A DNA stretch of 64,000 bases. Source: Limnomonas spitsbergensis (taxonomy: Eukaryota > Chlorophyta > Chlorophyceae > Chlamydomonadales). This document shows positions 20,301 to 63,908 of this stretch, piece by piece. The first letter of the stretch is position 1. Each line of letters opens with the position of its first letter. Under the pieces are notes generated by a model. That model was given only the letters and a program-made list of their open reading frames with translations. It did no database searches and was not told the origin of the DNA. The DNA lies in the NCBI GenBank assembly GCA_037349105.1, contig JAYJMM010000101.1, forward strand, positions 620,001-684,000, given 5' to 3'. Made by a program: the position numbers and the translations under genes.

Positions 20301-21822
20301 ACAGGTAGGCAAAGTAGGCAGGAGATCGCGAAACAGAAGCCGTGGCACAGGTGGTATAAGGGTAATATAAGGGTAATATAAGGGTAATATAAGGGTAATA
20401 TAAGGGTAATATAAGGGTAATATAAGCAGGAGATGAAGAAGTAGCTGCTCAGGCAATCCACCTCCCTCCCCTCCCCTTCATTCATTCCTGCCTTGCCCCA
20501 CCCTGCCCTCCTCTCCCCTCCCTGCCCGTCTGCCCTCCTCTCATCAGCCCCCCCTCTCAACTTACTGCTCCGCCCCTCTGCTCCTTGTCATCATCCCCTT
20601 CCCCCTCCCCCCCCTCCCGCCCTAAGGCCCCCCTCGCCCCAATCCCCCCCCCCCCCTGCCCCTTTGCTCCCTATCATCACGCCCCCTCCCCCCCCTCACG
20701 CCCCCCCTCACGCCCTTCTCGCTCCACTAACCCCCCCTCCTCTCCCTTATCGCGCCCTCCTCCCCCTCGCCCCCCTCCCCTCCCTAATCACGCCCTTCCC
20801 CCCCCTTTCATTACGCCGCCCCCCCCTCCCGATTCACTCCCGCAGAGGAGATGGCGATGTCCTGCATGGAATGCCTGTACGCTGACCTCCCGGCAGACAA
20901 GTGGTCGTGCCACACGTGCATGGAGCAGACATCCCAGGGCATGGAGGGGCGGAATCAATGCTTCAAGTGTATCAAGGTGGGCCTGTCATGAGGGTTTAAG
21001 GGTGTTTAGGGGGCAAGGGTTTAAGGGTGTTAATGATTTAGGGGTTTAAGGGTGTTTAGGGGGTTTAGGGTTAAGACAAAGAGCAGGTGACACATAGCGT
21101 GGAGGGATGTATCCAATGCTCCATCTGCGTGGCTGGAACCCACCTGTGGCTGGAACCCACAGGTGGGTTCCAGCCACACACACAGGAATAATCCCTCTCC
21201 AGGCCTCACCTCCCCCCCCCTGGCCCTGCGCCCTCAGTCCATCACCATTGCCCCATCCTTAACACTCTCTCCACCCCTCCTGCCCTCCCTCCTCCCTCCC
21301 CCCCCCTGGCCCGCTTTTGCTCTCCCCCCCCCCTACCCCCCCCTCCTGTCCTGACCCTCCCTATCTCCCCTCCCCCCCTCCTGCCCTGACCCTCCCTATC
21401 CCCCCCCTCCCCCCCTCCAATACTGACCCTCCCTAACCCCCCCTCCTGCCCCGACCCTCCCTATCCTCCCCTCCTGCCCTCTCCCCCCCCCCCCCCCCCC
21501 CCTCTTCCTACCCTGACCCTCCCAATCCCCCCCTCCCCCCCCTTCCTGACCTGACCTTCCCCGTCTCCCCCTCCTGCCCGACCCTCCCAATCCCCCCCTC
21601 CCCACCCCCTCCTGCCTTCCCCCCTCCTGCCCTTAACCTCATTATCCCCCCCCGCCCCCCGCCCCTCAGTCAGCCTCGCGGTCCGCGTATGAGTGCGCTG
21701 CCTGTGGCCGCGTCGCAGACGCGTCCCGCCTTGACTTGTGCTTTGCGTGCATCGAGGCCGGCGGCAACGGCCACGAGTGCGCGGCCGAGCACGGTGTGGG
21801 CGAGTTTGTCAAAGAGATGTAA
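17334..21822 (+). CDS. Secreted cysteine-rich protein, multi-exon
   Basis: Exon 1 (17334-17566) encodes an N-terminus with a clear signal peptide core (ILVLLLLSLLAATVVRA) and ends at a perfect GTAAGT donor. A cysteine-rich exon follows, ending at 18729 (GTGAGC). Its start is uncertain: 18467 restores the phase of exon 1, while 18531 (after CTTGAG) would require a further small exon. Then come 20846-20976 (CMECLY, CHTCME, CFKCIK) and 21670-21822 (CAACGR, CFACIE; TAA stop). Cysteines are mostly in CxxC pairs: CHLC, CLDC, CMEC, CHTC, CFKC, CAAC, CFAC. In a secreted protein they may form disulfides or bind metal. No family recognised. Intron sequence repeats the edge of the 18729 donor several times. 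Confidence 0.6.
18268..18312 (+). repeat. Decayed copy of the cysteine-rich exon start
   Basis: GAGGGTGTGGAGGCCATTCAG resembles GAGTGTGTCGAGGCGACTCAG at 18531 and continues into the next bases (GACCA.GG.GAC). It is a partial upstream duplicate of the exon beginning. Confidence 0.6.
18897..20070 (+). repeat. Decayed copies of the 18729 exon edge and donor
   Basis: The exon end (AGTACTGCACGCACCACAAG, then TGGAACGGGAGCCTGGCCGA and GGTGAGC) recurs in progressively diverged form at about 18897-18965, 19653-19690, 19838-19880 and 20030-20070. The first of these copies keeps a good GTGAGC donor. Confidence 0.7.
20352..20428. repeat. 11-bp tandem repeat AAGGGTAATAT
   Basis: About seven nearly perfect copies in the intron upstream of the exon at 20846. 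Confidence 0.85.
20470..20840. repeat. C-rich polypyrimidine tract before an exon
   Basis: Runs of C with CCCTCC and CGCCC repeat for almost 400 bp and lead directly to the acceptor at 20845. A similar tract at 21190-21669 precedes the last exon. Confidence 0.7.
21190..21669. repeat. C-rich tract before the last exon of the cysteine-rich gene
   Basis: Imperfect units of the type CTGCCCTGACCCTCCCTATC, spaced about 40-60 bp, alternate with poly-C. The last one runs into the acceptor CCCCTCAG at 21669. Confidence 0.7.
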
Positions 21823-21825
21823 GCA

Positions 21826-22300
21826 GTGACATGAGCAGCCCGCTGCAAGAACTGCGGCCTGCTGCCAGTGAAAAAGTAGCAGGAGCCACCCACTGCCAGT
21901 GGTATAGGGACAGCGGCCGCCTGCTTTTAGTGGTGTAGGGACAGGAGCCGCCTGCTGCACATTCAGTGGTCACACATTGAAAAGCAAGGACTTTGTTGGG
22001 GATAATAATGTGGTGCATTAACCTCCTGTACTTAATTGGATGGGACTGGACTGCCAGTGGTCTAGAGATGGGTTGCCTCCTCATAGTGGGGTAGTGACAA
22101 GAGCCGCCCGCTACGAGTAGTGTGGTGACAGGAGGGCCACCTGCTGCAAGTGACACGGTAGCAGAGGCCGCCTCCTTATAGTGGTTTAGTGACAGGCGCT
22201 GCCTGCTACAAGTAGTGTGGTGACAGGACTAGCCTGCTGCACATACAGCGGTGACAGGACTGGATTCCTGCATAGGGTGTGGTGACAGGAGCAGGAGCAG
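21826..22300 (+). repeat. About 40-bp tandem repeat directly after a stop codon
   Basis: Roughly ten diverged units containing GTGACAGGAGCCGCCTGCTG begin right after the TAA at 21820-21822. They therefore lie in the 3' UTR or just downstream. Confidence 0.7.
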
Positions 22301-23827
22301 GAGGAGCAAAGCGTCTAAACCCTACCCCCCCCATACGAAGGAGCCAGGCATTTGTGTTGACCCTCATTACCCCCGTGTTAGGGAGCCAGTTGGCGAAACC
22401 CTGATCCCCCACTCTTAAACTATCAGGTTGCTTTCTAGGGAGTTGCACGCACTAGATTAAACGTAAGTTGCGTTGGCTCTCGCCCTTTCTGGGGAAGCGA
22501 TCCCAGGTGTGAGGGATCTGGGGGCTTAGTGCATTGCACACGGCTCTCGCCTCTTGTTATTATTTACGACTGCCCATCTCTGTGGACGCTTCTTTGGCCA
22601 TACATCCCTGAATCAGAGCTGGCACTAACTAACTGCTAAAAAATATTCACAGTTTTAGTCTCTAATGTGTCATGTTTTATGGACAGTAATAACCGCGTAG
22701 CCTTCTCAGCGAAGGGTCGCGTTGCAGTAGTTTGAACCGCTGACGCGTGCTGGAGGTTTTAAAAGGCGCTTGACGGATGCTTGGCAAGTGTAGTGTACTC
22801 CAGTACTTTGGTGCAGATACTACTTACATGGAATGGACAGGAGGGTCACCTGCTGATGCGGGTGACTGGAGGGGTACTCCTATACTTTGGTGCAGATCCT
22901 ACTTGGGGCAGATTTTTGGTAGAGGTGCAGATGTGGCTTCAGCCTTGAGCTGCGCTGTTCCCTTGACCCGCACGCCCCTCGGAGACGCAGTTTCCTTCTT
23001 TCCTTCTGGTGCAGATGTGGTGCAGATCCCACTGAGGCCGTTATGGATCACTTCTGGAAATAAAAGTAGTACCGGCCGTCGGGGTACCGTACTATCACTG
23101 CTAATTGGCATCCATTATGGTCTCAAAACATGAAACCGCTATGGATAAAGTGGCCTTAAAAATTAAAACGGTCGTACCAAACCTGGATAATCGTAAAAGT
23201 CGTATTTATTGCGAAAAAGTGTGCTTTTAACGCGCTTTCTCCTCTAATTCAGGACGCACGCTATTGAGAGCACATTTAATGATATGAACAGATTCATCAG
23301 GTATTTTACTGTTGTTAGGAAATAGCTGGTTGGATGCGGTCTTGGCTACTCGGTGTATACCGGTATTCGGTTGCCTCGGCAATGCTTCGGCTGTCATTCC
23401 CAGCTTCTGCTGTTTTTCTCGGCTCCTGCTGTCATTCCCAGCTTCTGCTGGCATTTTTGCCAGGGAGAGAGCACCACATGGTCACTGCATGGTAAGAGAA
23501 CACTTCCGATGGTAATTCTGGATACCGGTACTACGGTATGGATGGGCAGATGAATGAAATGACTCTGTCTGCTGACGCGTTGTATTGGAGTTTCGATTTT
23601 CAGTCTGGCTGTTGTTACCGGTACTCCGTCCTGTCAGTTCAGTAGTTCAGTCAGTTCGGTTGTCCACGCCTGCAGCCGTGGCCTGCAGCTTCCTCGTGAA
23701 GGTCAGCTGCGTTGCCCCTGCTCTGACAGCTTCATTGCGCCTGCATTGCCAGCTAATGTTTGGCGTACTTATTCAAGATTCGACAAGCCACACTCATATC
23801 AACATATCAGAGAACCCAAAAACATCA
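22301..23827. other. Intergenic region between the two cysteine-rich genes
   Basis: No supported gene. TTTGGTGCAGATnCTACTT-like sequence occurs twice around 22807 and 22888, with two further GGTGCAGATGTGG copies at about 22925 and 23010. CCCAGCTTCTGCTG recurs at about 23399 and 23431. Confidence 0.4.
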
Positions 23828-25177
23828 ATGAAGCAAAATATCCCGATCGCTGCTGTTGCCTTGGTCGGCACACTCCTGCTCTTCTGCACCCTCCCAGCGA
23901 CCAACGCGGATCGCAGCCTCCTGCAGCAAGGTCTGGACAAGAAGCTATGTCCTCCCTGTGACCCCTCGGCGTGCAAAACCATCAAATGCAAGTCTGGCTA
24001 CTACTGTCACTGCGGCGAGTGTATCCCTGACTGCTCATGCAATGGCATCAAATGCCGGGACTGTGAACACTGCGAAAACGGGCTGTGCGTCTCAGACTGC
24101 GCGACATGTGACAACGTCCTTTGTCAGAATGGCTACGTGTGCAAGTGAGTCAATGTGTGTGCAACGAATATCGCAGTGCGCGAAGTTGATTTCTTAGATC
24201 TTGCACGCGACGACTGTGCGTGCGTGTGATGATTGAATCGTTGGGGAAATCTGGGTGACCGATTTTTTTGTCGAAACTGATATCGAATTTCCCCGAGTTT
24301 TTTAATATACTGTTCAGATGCTTGCCTCTCGACTACGACTGTCTGATTGAATGCCTTTCCCCATGCTTTCAAGTTTCGATGAACCTCTGCGGTGCACATA
24401 ACCTGCTGCATATATTTGAATATTTCCGTGTCGTTTCTATAGGCATCGTTACATCCCTTTAATGGTCATCAGCGCCTCTACATCTGCAACCTGCCAGTCT
24501 GCCACCGTGCAGGTTGTTGATTCCTGTCGAACCCACTGACACAAAATCATCATCCGGGCAAGCCCCGTCGCGAAATACCCGACTGTTAAAGAAGGCACTC
24601 GCGTTTCAGCTGCGACCCGCCTAATTGAACGACCCCCGTCATTCCCTCTCACGGCATCCTATCCACACATCGCCCCCCACGCAGGTGTGGACAGTGCCGC
24701 AAGAATTGTGACGCCGACAACTCCCCCTGCTTGGCAGTCGACTGCAAACCGGGCTACACCTGCGAGTGCGGCGCTTGCATCCCCACCTGCCTCGTCCCGC
24801 CACCCTGCTCAACCAACTACTGCTGCAACTCGTTCCCGTACCCGTGCGACCCGATCCCGCTTACCTACCCGGAGACCTACTGCCCTTGCGGAAAGCTCCC
24901 CTGCGTCAAGAACCCCTGCTGCGTCGACAAGCAAAACCCCTGGCCATGCATGCCGGTTCCCCCTCCCAAGGGCTACGAGTACTGCCCGTGCAAGATCCCA
25001 ACGCCCTGCCTGCAGAACCCCTGCTGCAGCGCACCTGATCCCAGGACCTGCAAGCCTGCTGCCCCCCCAGAAGGCTTCGAGTACTGCCCAGCCTGCGATA
25101 CGCCCTGTTGCCCTCCTGTGTACACCGCTGACATGACCATGCCTTGCCGCTCCGGTGACAGCTGCCCCAAAGGCTAG
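23828..25177 (+). CDS. Secreted cysteine-rich repeat protein, two exons
   Basis: Exon 1 is 23828-24144 (GTGAGT donor) and exon 2 is 24685-25177 (CACGCAG acceptor, TAG stop), joined in phase 2, giving about 269 aa. The ATG at 23828 was chosen because a typical signal peptide follows (IAAVALVGTLLLFCTLPATNA). The mature part has three related units with the pattern C-x-x-GYxCxCGxC(I/R)P.C, for example GYYCHCGECIPDC and GYTCECGACIPTC; the intron falls inside the middle unit (GYVCKCGQC). The C-terminal half is Pro/Cys-rich with NPCC and YCPC motifs repeated about every 30-40 residues. The many cysteines suggest a disulfide-rich extracellular or cell-covering protein. The family is not recognised. 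Confidence 0.8.
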
Positions 25178-25319
25178 ATAGAGCTGCGGCATGTGTAGGG
25201 CGCCCCACCCTCATCGGCTCATCTTAACAGGCCCGGAGATCGCTTAAGCTGATGCTGCACTGATGCAGGCATGCATCAGCACCATCCCAGCTTGCGGTTA
25301 GAGGGGCAAAGGATGAGCT

Positions 25320-25440
25320 CTGTTTTGATCACGTTTGAGTCCAATTAGCTCCAGTGGCGGGCCTTCGTGGCCCACTGTTTTGATCATGTTCAGTCCCAAT
25401 CAGCTCCAGTGGCGGCCTTGCGGCCACTCCCATAAAGGTG
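25320..25440 (+). repeat. About 60-bp tandem duplication downstream of the gene
   Basis: GTTTTGATCA followed by AGCTCCAGTGGCGG and a GGCC-containing hairpin occurs twice, at about 25322 and 25376. Confidence 0.75.
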
Positions 25441-27530
25441 GCCTAGCTGGTGCGCTGGTGCCCATCATACAATAAAAGTGCTGCGGCGCTGTTGATGACT
25501 AGTGGGCTGTACCTCCCACCATACTGATGGCAACTTTATGCCTTCCGTGCACAGCTTGCAGAGGTTTGTCTCAGGGCCTGTGTAGTAAATGTCCACAGTT
25601 TGGGCCGGCACAGCTACCTCATTCTGTGCAAAGCCCTTAAAACCTTCATGCCTTGATGATTCCACCTTTTGGTTTTTAAAGCAAACAATTTGGATTCCCC
25701 ATTTTGCAATATTGAATCGCTCGCTTCTGTTGCTGCCCCCGCATACTCATGTGAGGGGGGTCAACACCTGCAGTGGCAATCCTACTTATTTCAATCTAGC
25801 AGCTGTAAGGCAGCTGCTGCTGTCCATGCGAATGACGTTGCACCTCGGGGCCCTGCCCCAAAAGCCTGGCTGCGTAAGCGCCCAACTGTTAGATTGGAGA
25901 GAGAAGGAAATACAAAAACTGCAAAATCCTGGACAGACTGTGTCATGGCAGTCTTTGGGCTCCCATTGTCATGGACGTAAATGATGTCGCACTTTGGGGC
26001 TTTGCTAAACAGGGTGTCCTCTTTGGCTCGCAACTGTTGGCACAACGTCATGCATGTGCTCTGCTGTGGATCTGAAGATCTCTATTTCAGCTGTGATTTT
26101 AACTTCATGTATATGTTGTCCTTAACAGGCCCGCGCCGACATCCATAACGTATTGATGTCCCACAATGCCTCATTTTTGCAGTGATGGCGCATCATCATC
26201 ATTTCTCCCTACTTTTCGCTTTATATATTAAGGTGTACATAATTGTCCTTAGAGATGACTCAAACAATTACACTTTGTGTGATTCTAATGGACTGATATT
26301 GTCGACTGGCGAGCCGGGGTTACCAGGCAGATGATGTCTCGCTGGGCTGTGGTTTCACTCATGGACATTGCCAGGCTTTTGTTTACTATGCTGCATGTAC
26401 TGCACTGTGAATATGAAGCAAGGTTCGAGCAGCTATCTCCGGAGTGCTCCTTAGGCTTCTGACGCCAATTTCGACATGCAGCTCTTGTGATGGATTTGAG
26501 GCCATGTCCTTCTTATATTCTTGGCGTGCGCATGGAATTGACCAGGTGTCTGTGAACAATAAAATGCAAACAGCTCAGCCTCTAACTCCTTTTCACCCAC
26601 GTCATTTTAGTGACTGGGGCTTTGTCGTTTGCACTCTGGGGGTCATGTCTGCGCACGCCACTCGTTGGTTTTTGTGTGTGGGTTGCTTGCCCAGGGGGGA
26701 CGCTGTTTCTTTGTCTGTTGATGTTCTTGTTACTTTTGTGCCCATAGCGTACTAAGGCACGTGCCCCAGCTGTAATGTGATGTCATGCTGGACTGTTAAA
26801 TTTGACCTTCACATCTGATGCAACAAAATCGATTTTTAACCCTCTTGACTGTGGTACTGAACTACTGACTATGCCGCTCTACACATGCAAGTTTGCATAC
26901 CTTGCCGACCTTACAAGGCACCTCTTAGCTACCGCGCTTCTGTCATGACCAGGTGGATCAGAACATCGCGCTTTGTATCAGAACAGGTTGTGTTGAAGAA
27001 AGGGGGCAAATCCCAAGGCCTCATATTCCCTTATCCTTGGACTTCATCCTATCCTGGTACACCATCGGAGAATTGTAGCCGCGACCTACCGCACGCGCCC
27101 CTGGGGATCCCGGTGCTGTGAAGTTTTTATTAGTCCAACAGAGCATCACATTTGATGCATGGGACATGTGCCCGTGAACCGGTGCAGGCACTTAATACAC
27201 TAGGACAGTCCTGACTCGGTTACCGATATGTAACATGACAGAAATGTTAACACACTTATCATCTGAAGAAGGCGGGTGCGAGGGAAGCATGTCTAGTGTA
27301 ACAACTTCACACAGAAAGAACTTAACAAAACTTCAGTGTCCACGTGCAAAATTGCAAAAAAAAAACCAAAGGCCACAGACAAGAAATACTGCCACCACAG
27401 CTAGGGCAAACAGCAGGAGGCTGAAAAAACAACAGAATCCATGCCATTACATACAAATCTGGAGTTGACCGAGAAAGCCAGGCCTCTCTGTAAGATGAAG
27501 CCCCACAAAGGGTCTGTACCATATAAATTG
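25441..27530. other. Stretch without a supported gene
   Basis: Short ORFs only, none with paired splice sites. It contains copies of the dispersed sequence related to CCTCTGGGCCATGC at about 25838 and, weaker, at about 25985. Confidence 0.4.
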
Positions 27531-27770
27531 ACCAGATCTGCGTCACATCAACACCAGGCCTGTACACAAGATCTGCACCAGATCTATGTAATGGACCTGC
27601 ATCGGATCACACATCCCAGCTAAGAACACTATCCATTCCTTTGGACCAGCGCCGTCTTCTTAGCCCCCCAAAATACCTGTTTACCAGATCTGTACCAGAT
27701 CCATATACCGAACCTGCACCAGATCACGCCTCCCAGGTAATAACACTATCATTACTTCTAACTAGCAACG
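27530..27770. repeat. About 130-bp duplicated unit rich in CAGATC
   Basis: Two diverged copies contain ACCAGATCT, TGCACCAGATC and CTGCA..GGATCAC/CAGATCACG, followed by TCCCAG and AACACTAT. Confidence 0.6.
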
Positions 27771-27954
27771 CTTTGATTGCCCCTACAAACATCTGCACAG
27801 CCTCACTGCAGTGCATGGCAGTGCATGGCAGCAGTGCGGCGGTCAACCGACATACAGTGCGGCGGCCAACCGACATGCCTGGTGCCGCTGAGCTCCACTG
27901 TCAGTCCCTCTCGCAGCCCATTAGGTGGTTAGCGAGAAGTATAGCTTAAAGACT

Positions 27955-28411
27955 GCTTCACCCTTAACCCCTAGCATGATGTTCACTGATCTCCATTAGT
28001 GTGGCTTGAACGCTGCTTCACCCCGAGCATGGCGTTCACTGCTCCCCAGAAGTGTGGCTTGAACGCTGCTTCACCCCGAGCATGGCGTTCACTGCTCCCC
28101 AGAAGTGTGGCTTGAACGCTGCTTCACCCCTAGCATGGCGTTCACTGCTCCCCAGAAGTGTGGCCTGAACGCTGCTTCACCCCTAGCATGGCGTTCACTG
28201 CTCCCCAGAAGTGTGGCCTGAAAGCTGCTTCACCCCTAGCATGGCGTTCACTGCTCCCCAGAAGTGTGGCTTGAACGCTGCTTCACCCCTAGCATGGCGT
28301 TCACTGCTCCCCAGAAGTGTGGCCTGAAAGCTGCTTCACCCCGAGCACGACGTTCACTGGCTTGAAAGCTGGTTTAACCCAAGCCCCAAGCATGACGTTC
28401 ACTGTTCTCCA
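27955..28411 (-). repeat. 53-bp tandem repeat of a stop-codon region
   Basis: Clean copies are spaced exactly 53 bp (AGAAGTGTGG at 28048, 28101, 28154, 28207, 28260, 28313), with decayed copies at each end. Read on the minus strand, each unit matches the last codons of the gene at 28399-30468 (TSGEQ, then TGA) and the following bases. Confidence 0.9.
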
Positions 28412-30468
28412 GAAGTGTAGCCCTGGAAGAGCTTGATTCCAAACAGGATGACTGCGACGTCCAACAGGGCCGAGGCCAGGGTGAGCGCCCGCCGGTTACG
28501 GAGCACTGGGTCCAGAAAACCTGGTGGGGTATAGGGTCTAAGGTTAAGGGGACTATATTTTTGATATGTAAGCAAGTGCAGAGGTCATTCAAGGCGTCCG
28601 TGATGGAATAAATGGCTCATAAAACCTACAGGTTCGGGTTCAGCGTTTATGAAAGCATGCATGCACACGTTGTCAGAGGCATCAGATACGTAGCTCCGCG
28701 AGAATAAACTTGTGTGTTTGCTTGTATATGTGGCTTCAAACACATGCCAATGAACACACGTTGTCATAGGCTTAATAACGGGTCCGCACAATTTTGCAAG
28801 CATAATCAAATTCGCCATAATTCAGGAGGCGCCAGTTCCCAAATACCGGTAATGTGCTTGTGATGAAGTGTCTGCCAGCACCATCAAGTCAAGAACGAGA
28901 GTTCAGAAACCCTGGCAGACACTTCATCACAGGCACACAGCTGCTACTTGTGGAGTTGTGGGTGTGTGCTTTTAAGCACAAGCAGAATTCAAACTCAGCA
29001 TCATTCATGCAGCGCCAGTTTCGGAATGACAAGCCCAGAAGCCCTGGCGGACACTTCATGAAAGGCAAACAGCTGCAATTTTTCCATATAGATGGGTGAC
29101 TTGCAATGCTTCAGTCGTGAAGATGCCGATTTGCGATGTGAAATGCCAAGCATGATATATCCAACCCACGTCACGCATGCTATTCGGACCACGAGGGGGT
29201 GAGGTGAGTGAGCATGGGTTTGGGATGCTCATGACCCCATGCTCTTTTACATACCCATGCCTCTGCGCAGATGCTCAGGTCCATGCTTGTGTAATCAGAA
29301 CCATGCCTATGCTTACTTGTCCATGCTTGTGAGTCGTGCCTATGCCCATGCCCATATCCTAGCTCGTGCACTCATCCCATGCCCACCCTCCAGTGCTCAT
29401 ACCCATGTCTATGCTCATGCAAACGTCAATACTCATGCACATGTCAATGCTCCTGCTCATGCCCGCACCCATGCCCATGCCCACACCCATGCTCATGCCC
29501 ATACTCATGCCCACACCCATGCCCACACCCATGCCCACACCCATACTCATGCCCATACTCATGCTCGTGCCCATGCCCATGCTCGTACCCATGCCCATGC
29601 ATGCCCAGACGGCATCTACTCGCTGGCATCCGCCTCCGCAGTACTGCACAAAGAGATTTATCCTTGCTAAGCCCTCATGCGCATGTAGTCTTTGTTGGTA
29701 TGACAATGTATATCGCGCAAACCCTGGCGTGCCCGTGATGCATATTTCCACCCTTGTTTCCTGTCTTCTCACTTTTTCCAAATTTCTGCCTACTCCCTTT
29801 CTTCTCTGTCTTCCCTTTTTGTGTATAATGAGATGATGTTATCTCATTATACACTCCTTGGTCTTCCCGAGCCATGCCTTGCTTCCGCGTTCCATCAACC
29901 AATTCCTATAGACCTGCTATGTTCCTTCTTTAGTTCTAATCGAGTCCTCCAAGGAACTTCCTGCTCACTATAAGATGCAATGAGGGCCTGCAAGTTTATC
30001 TTTACCCATGCCTTCTGTAACATCCATAACCCCTATCACATGCAAGCCCCTACTATCCGACGCAAACCCCCTGTAGGCCCTCCAGCCTATGCAGTTGTCC
30101 ATTACCCATGCCCACGGTCCCATGCACGCACCTGCTATCTGCTGTACCTTCTCCACCCCCAGCAGGCCCTCCAACCTCCCATAATTATCCTTTCCCATAA
30201 CTGTCTCGAGGCTCATGCTGTCGCTGTTGAGCAGGTCGAGCGCCTCTTTCACAAGGTCGGGTTGGGCGGGCGAGCCCGAGGTGGAGGGCGCCTCGTCCTC
30301 AGGCTGAGGGCCGCCCCCGGTGCTGCCGGGGCTGGAGGCTTGCACCGTTTGTTGAATTATGTTTCTCCTGTGACATTTTATAATGCGCTGCAGGTGTGGT
30401 CGCGCAGCTTGCACGACGGACGGCCGGAAGCAGCGGGGAGCTGATGCTGTACTTGCGCTGATCATCAT
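28399..30468 (-). CDS. Probable organelle-targeted single-pass membrane protein
   Basis: Two exons on the minus strand: 30468-30132 and 28520-28399. They join in phase 1 (donor GTGCGT, acceptor CCCACCAG) to give 152 aa. The N-terminus is rich in Ser, Ala and Arg with few acidic residues (MMISASTASAPRCFRPSVV), as in chloroplast or mitochondrial presequences. A Pro/Ser/Gly linker is followed by a conserved-looking helical part (LVKEALDLLN, GRLEGLLGVEKVQQIAG). Exon 2 gives FLDPVLRNRR, then a hydrophobic helix (ALLDVAVILFGIKLF) and a short tail (QGYTSGEQ). The layout suggests a stromal or matrix domain anchored by a C-terminal helix. No family recognised. The 1.6-kb intron holds an inverted repeat and a CATGCC/CACACC array; tandem copies of the stop region follow the gene. 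Confidence 0.65.
28860..28930. repeat. Perfect 18-bp inverted repeat, with a nearby direct copy
   Basis: The arm GTGATGAAGTGTCTGCCA (28860-28877) is matched by its exact reverse complement at 28913-28930. A diverged direct copy of the right arm with its flank (CCTGGCGGACACTTCATG...CAAACAGCTGC) lies at about 29043-29077. All are in the intron of the minus-strand membrane-protein gene. Confidence 0.8.
29268..29612. repeat. Hexanucleotide array CATGCC/CACACC/CATGCT
   Basis: Long run of CCATGC and CACACC hexamers in the intron of the minus-strand membrane-protein gene. It creates His-Ala/His-Thr and Met-Pro ORFs that are not treated as genes. Confidence 0.85.
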
Positions 30469-30649
30469 CGTGGCGATTCGTGTACGCTATGAGTTAGACC
30501 GGAAACGGTACAATGGAAAAGCGGACTTCAGCGCTTAATGACGGAGCTGGTTAAAGAAAGAAAGAAAATGCATGAGCGTGGCTTGAAGAATACGGGATTT
30601 TAAATGCCGTACACCGTGAGACAAAAAACCTGGTGGTTAAGGAGGGTCG

Positions 30650-31078
30650 TCAAGGGTTATGCAGGTTTATCCCAGACAGTGATCTCAGGGTTTTTTGGGT
30701 TTCGGAGTCGATTTTCCATGATGCAAATTTGCGACACAGCATTACTCTCGCTGACACAAGAGAAATGGCCCACCGATTGATCCATCGCTCTGCAAACATT
30801 CTGTCCGCCAAGCTGACTAGGAGGTGAGTGTAGCAAAGGCTGATCAGCATCGGCCACACAAATCTCATACATCGGTCCTTGACCAAACTGCTGCGTTGCC
30901 ATGCCCACAGGTGCTCGTCCATCGTATCCGCATCATCAGCCTCTCCAAACCTAAAAGCGGCAAGGTACGCGGATTGTGCAGTGGGCGGGTTAGGGGTCGC
31001 CTCAGAGTCACCGTTGGGTGAGGTCTCGATGAGGTAGGCAACTTTTTCGGCCAGTCCACAGTCCGCCCTCCACACCAA
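30650..31078 (-). CDS. Hypothetical ORF, 142 codons, strand uncertain
   Basis: An uninterrupted minus-strand ORF of natural composition lying between two divergently arranged genes. The same DNA on the plus strand has exon-like segments with good borders (GCAG at 30661 to GTGAGT at 30824; CCCACAG at about 30910 to GTACGC). Both readings cannot be right and neither matches a known family, so this is a low-confidence entry. Confidence 0.25.
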   Translation of the reverse strand: MVWRADCGLAEKVAYLIETSPNGDSEATPNPPTAQSAYLAAFRFGEADDADTMDEHLWAWQRSSLVKDRCMRFVWPMLISLCYTHLLVSLADRMFAERWINRWAISLVSARVMLCRKFASWKIDSETQKTLRSLSGINLHNP

Positions 31079-31226
31079 TACCGGTAGTCGATATTTTTAC
31101 TTACACCCTCAAGCGCAGTTTGAATTCTATTCCACACCCCGCAGCAGGCTGCAGCGCCCCTACAGGACGCCCTTCTCAGGACAGCTCGCGACCTCGACAC
31201 ATCGCCTCGCCAGCTCTCTGACCAGC

Positions 31227-63908
<32,682 letters not shown>

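Noticed and set aside
20493..21354. Pro/Ser-rich plus-strand ORFs
   Set aside because: They are translations of C-rich intronic tracts before the exons at 20846 and 21670.
29239..29781. His-Ala and Met-Pro repeat ORFs
   Set aside because: They come from a CATGCC/CACACC hexamer array within an intron.
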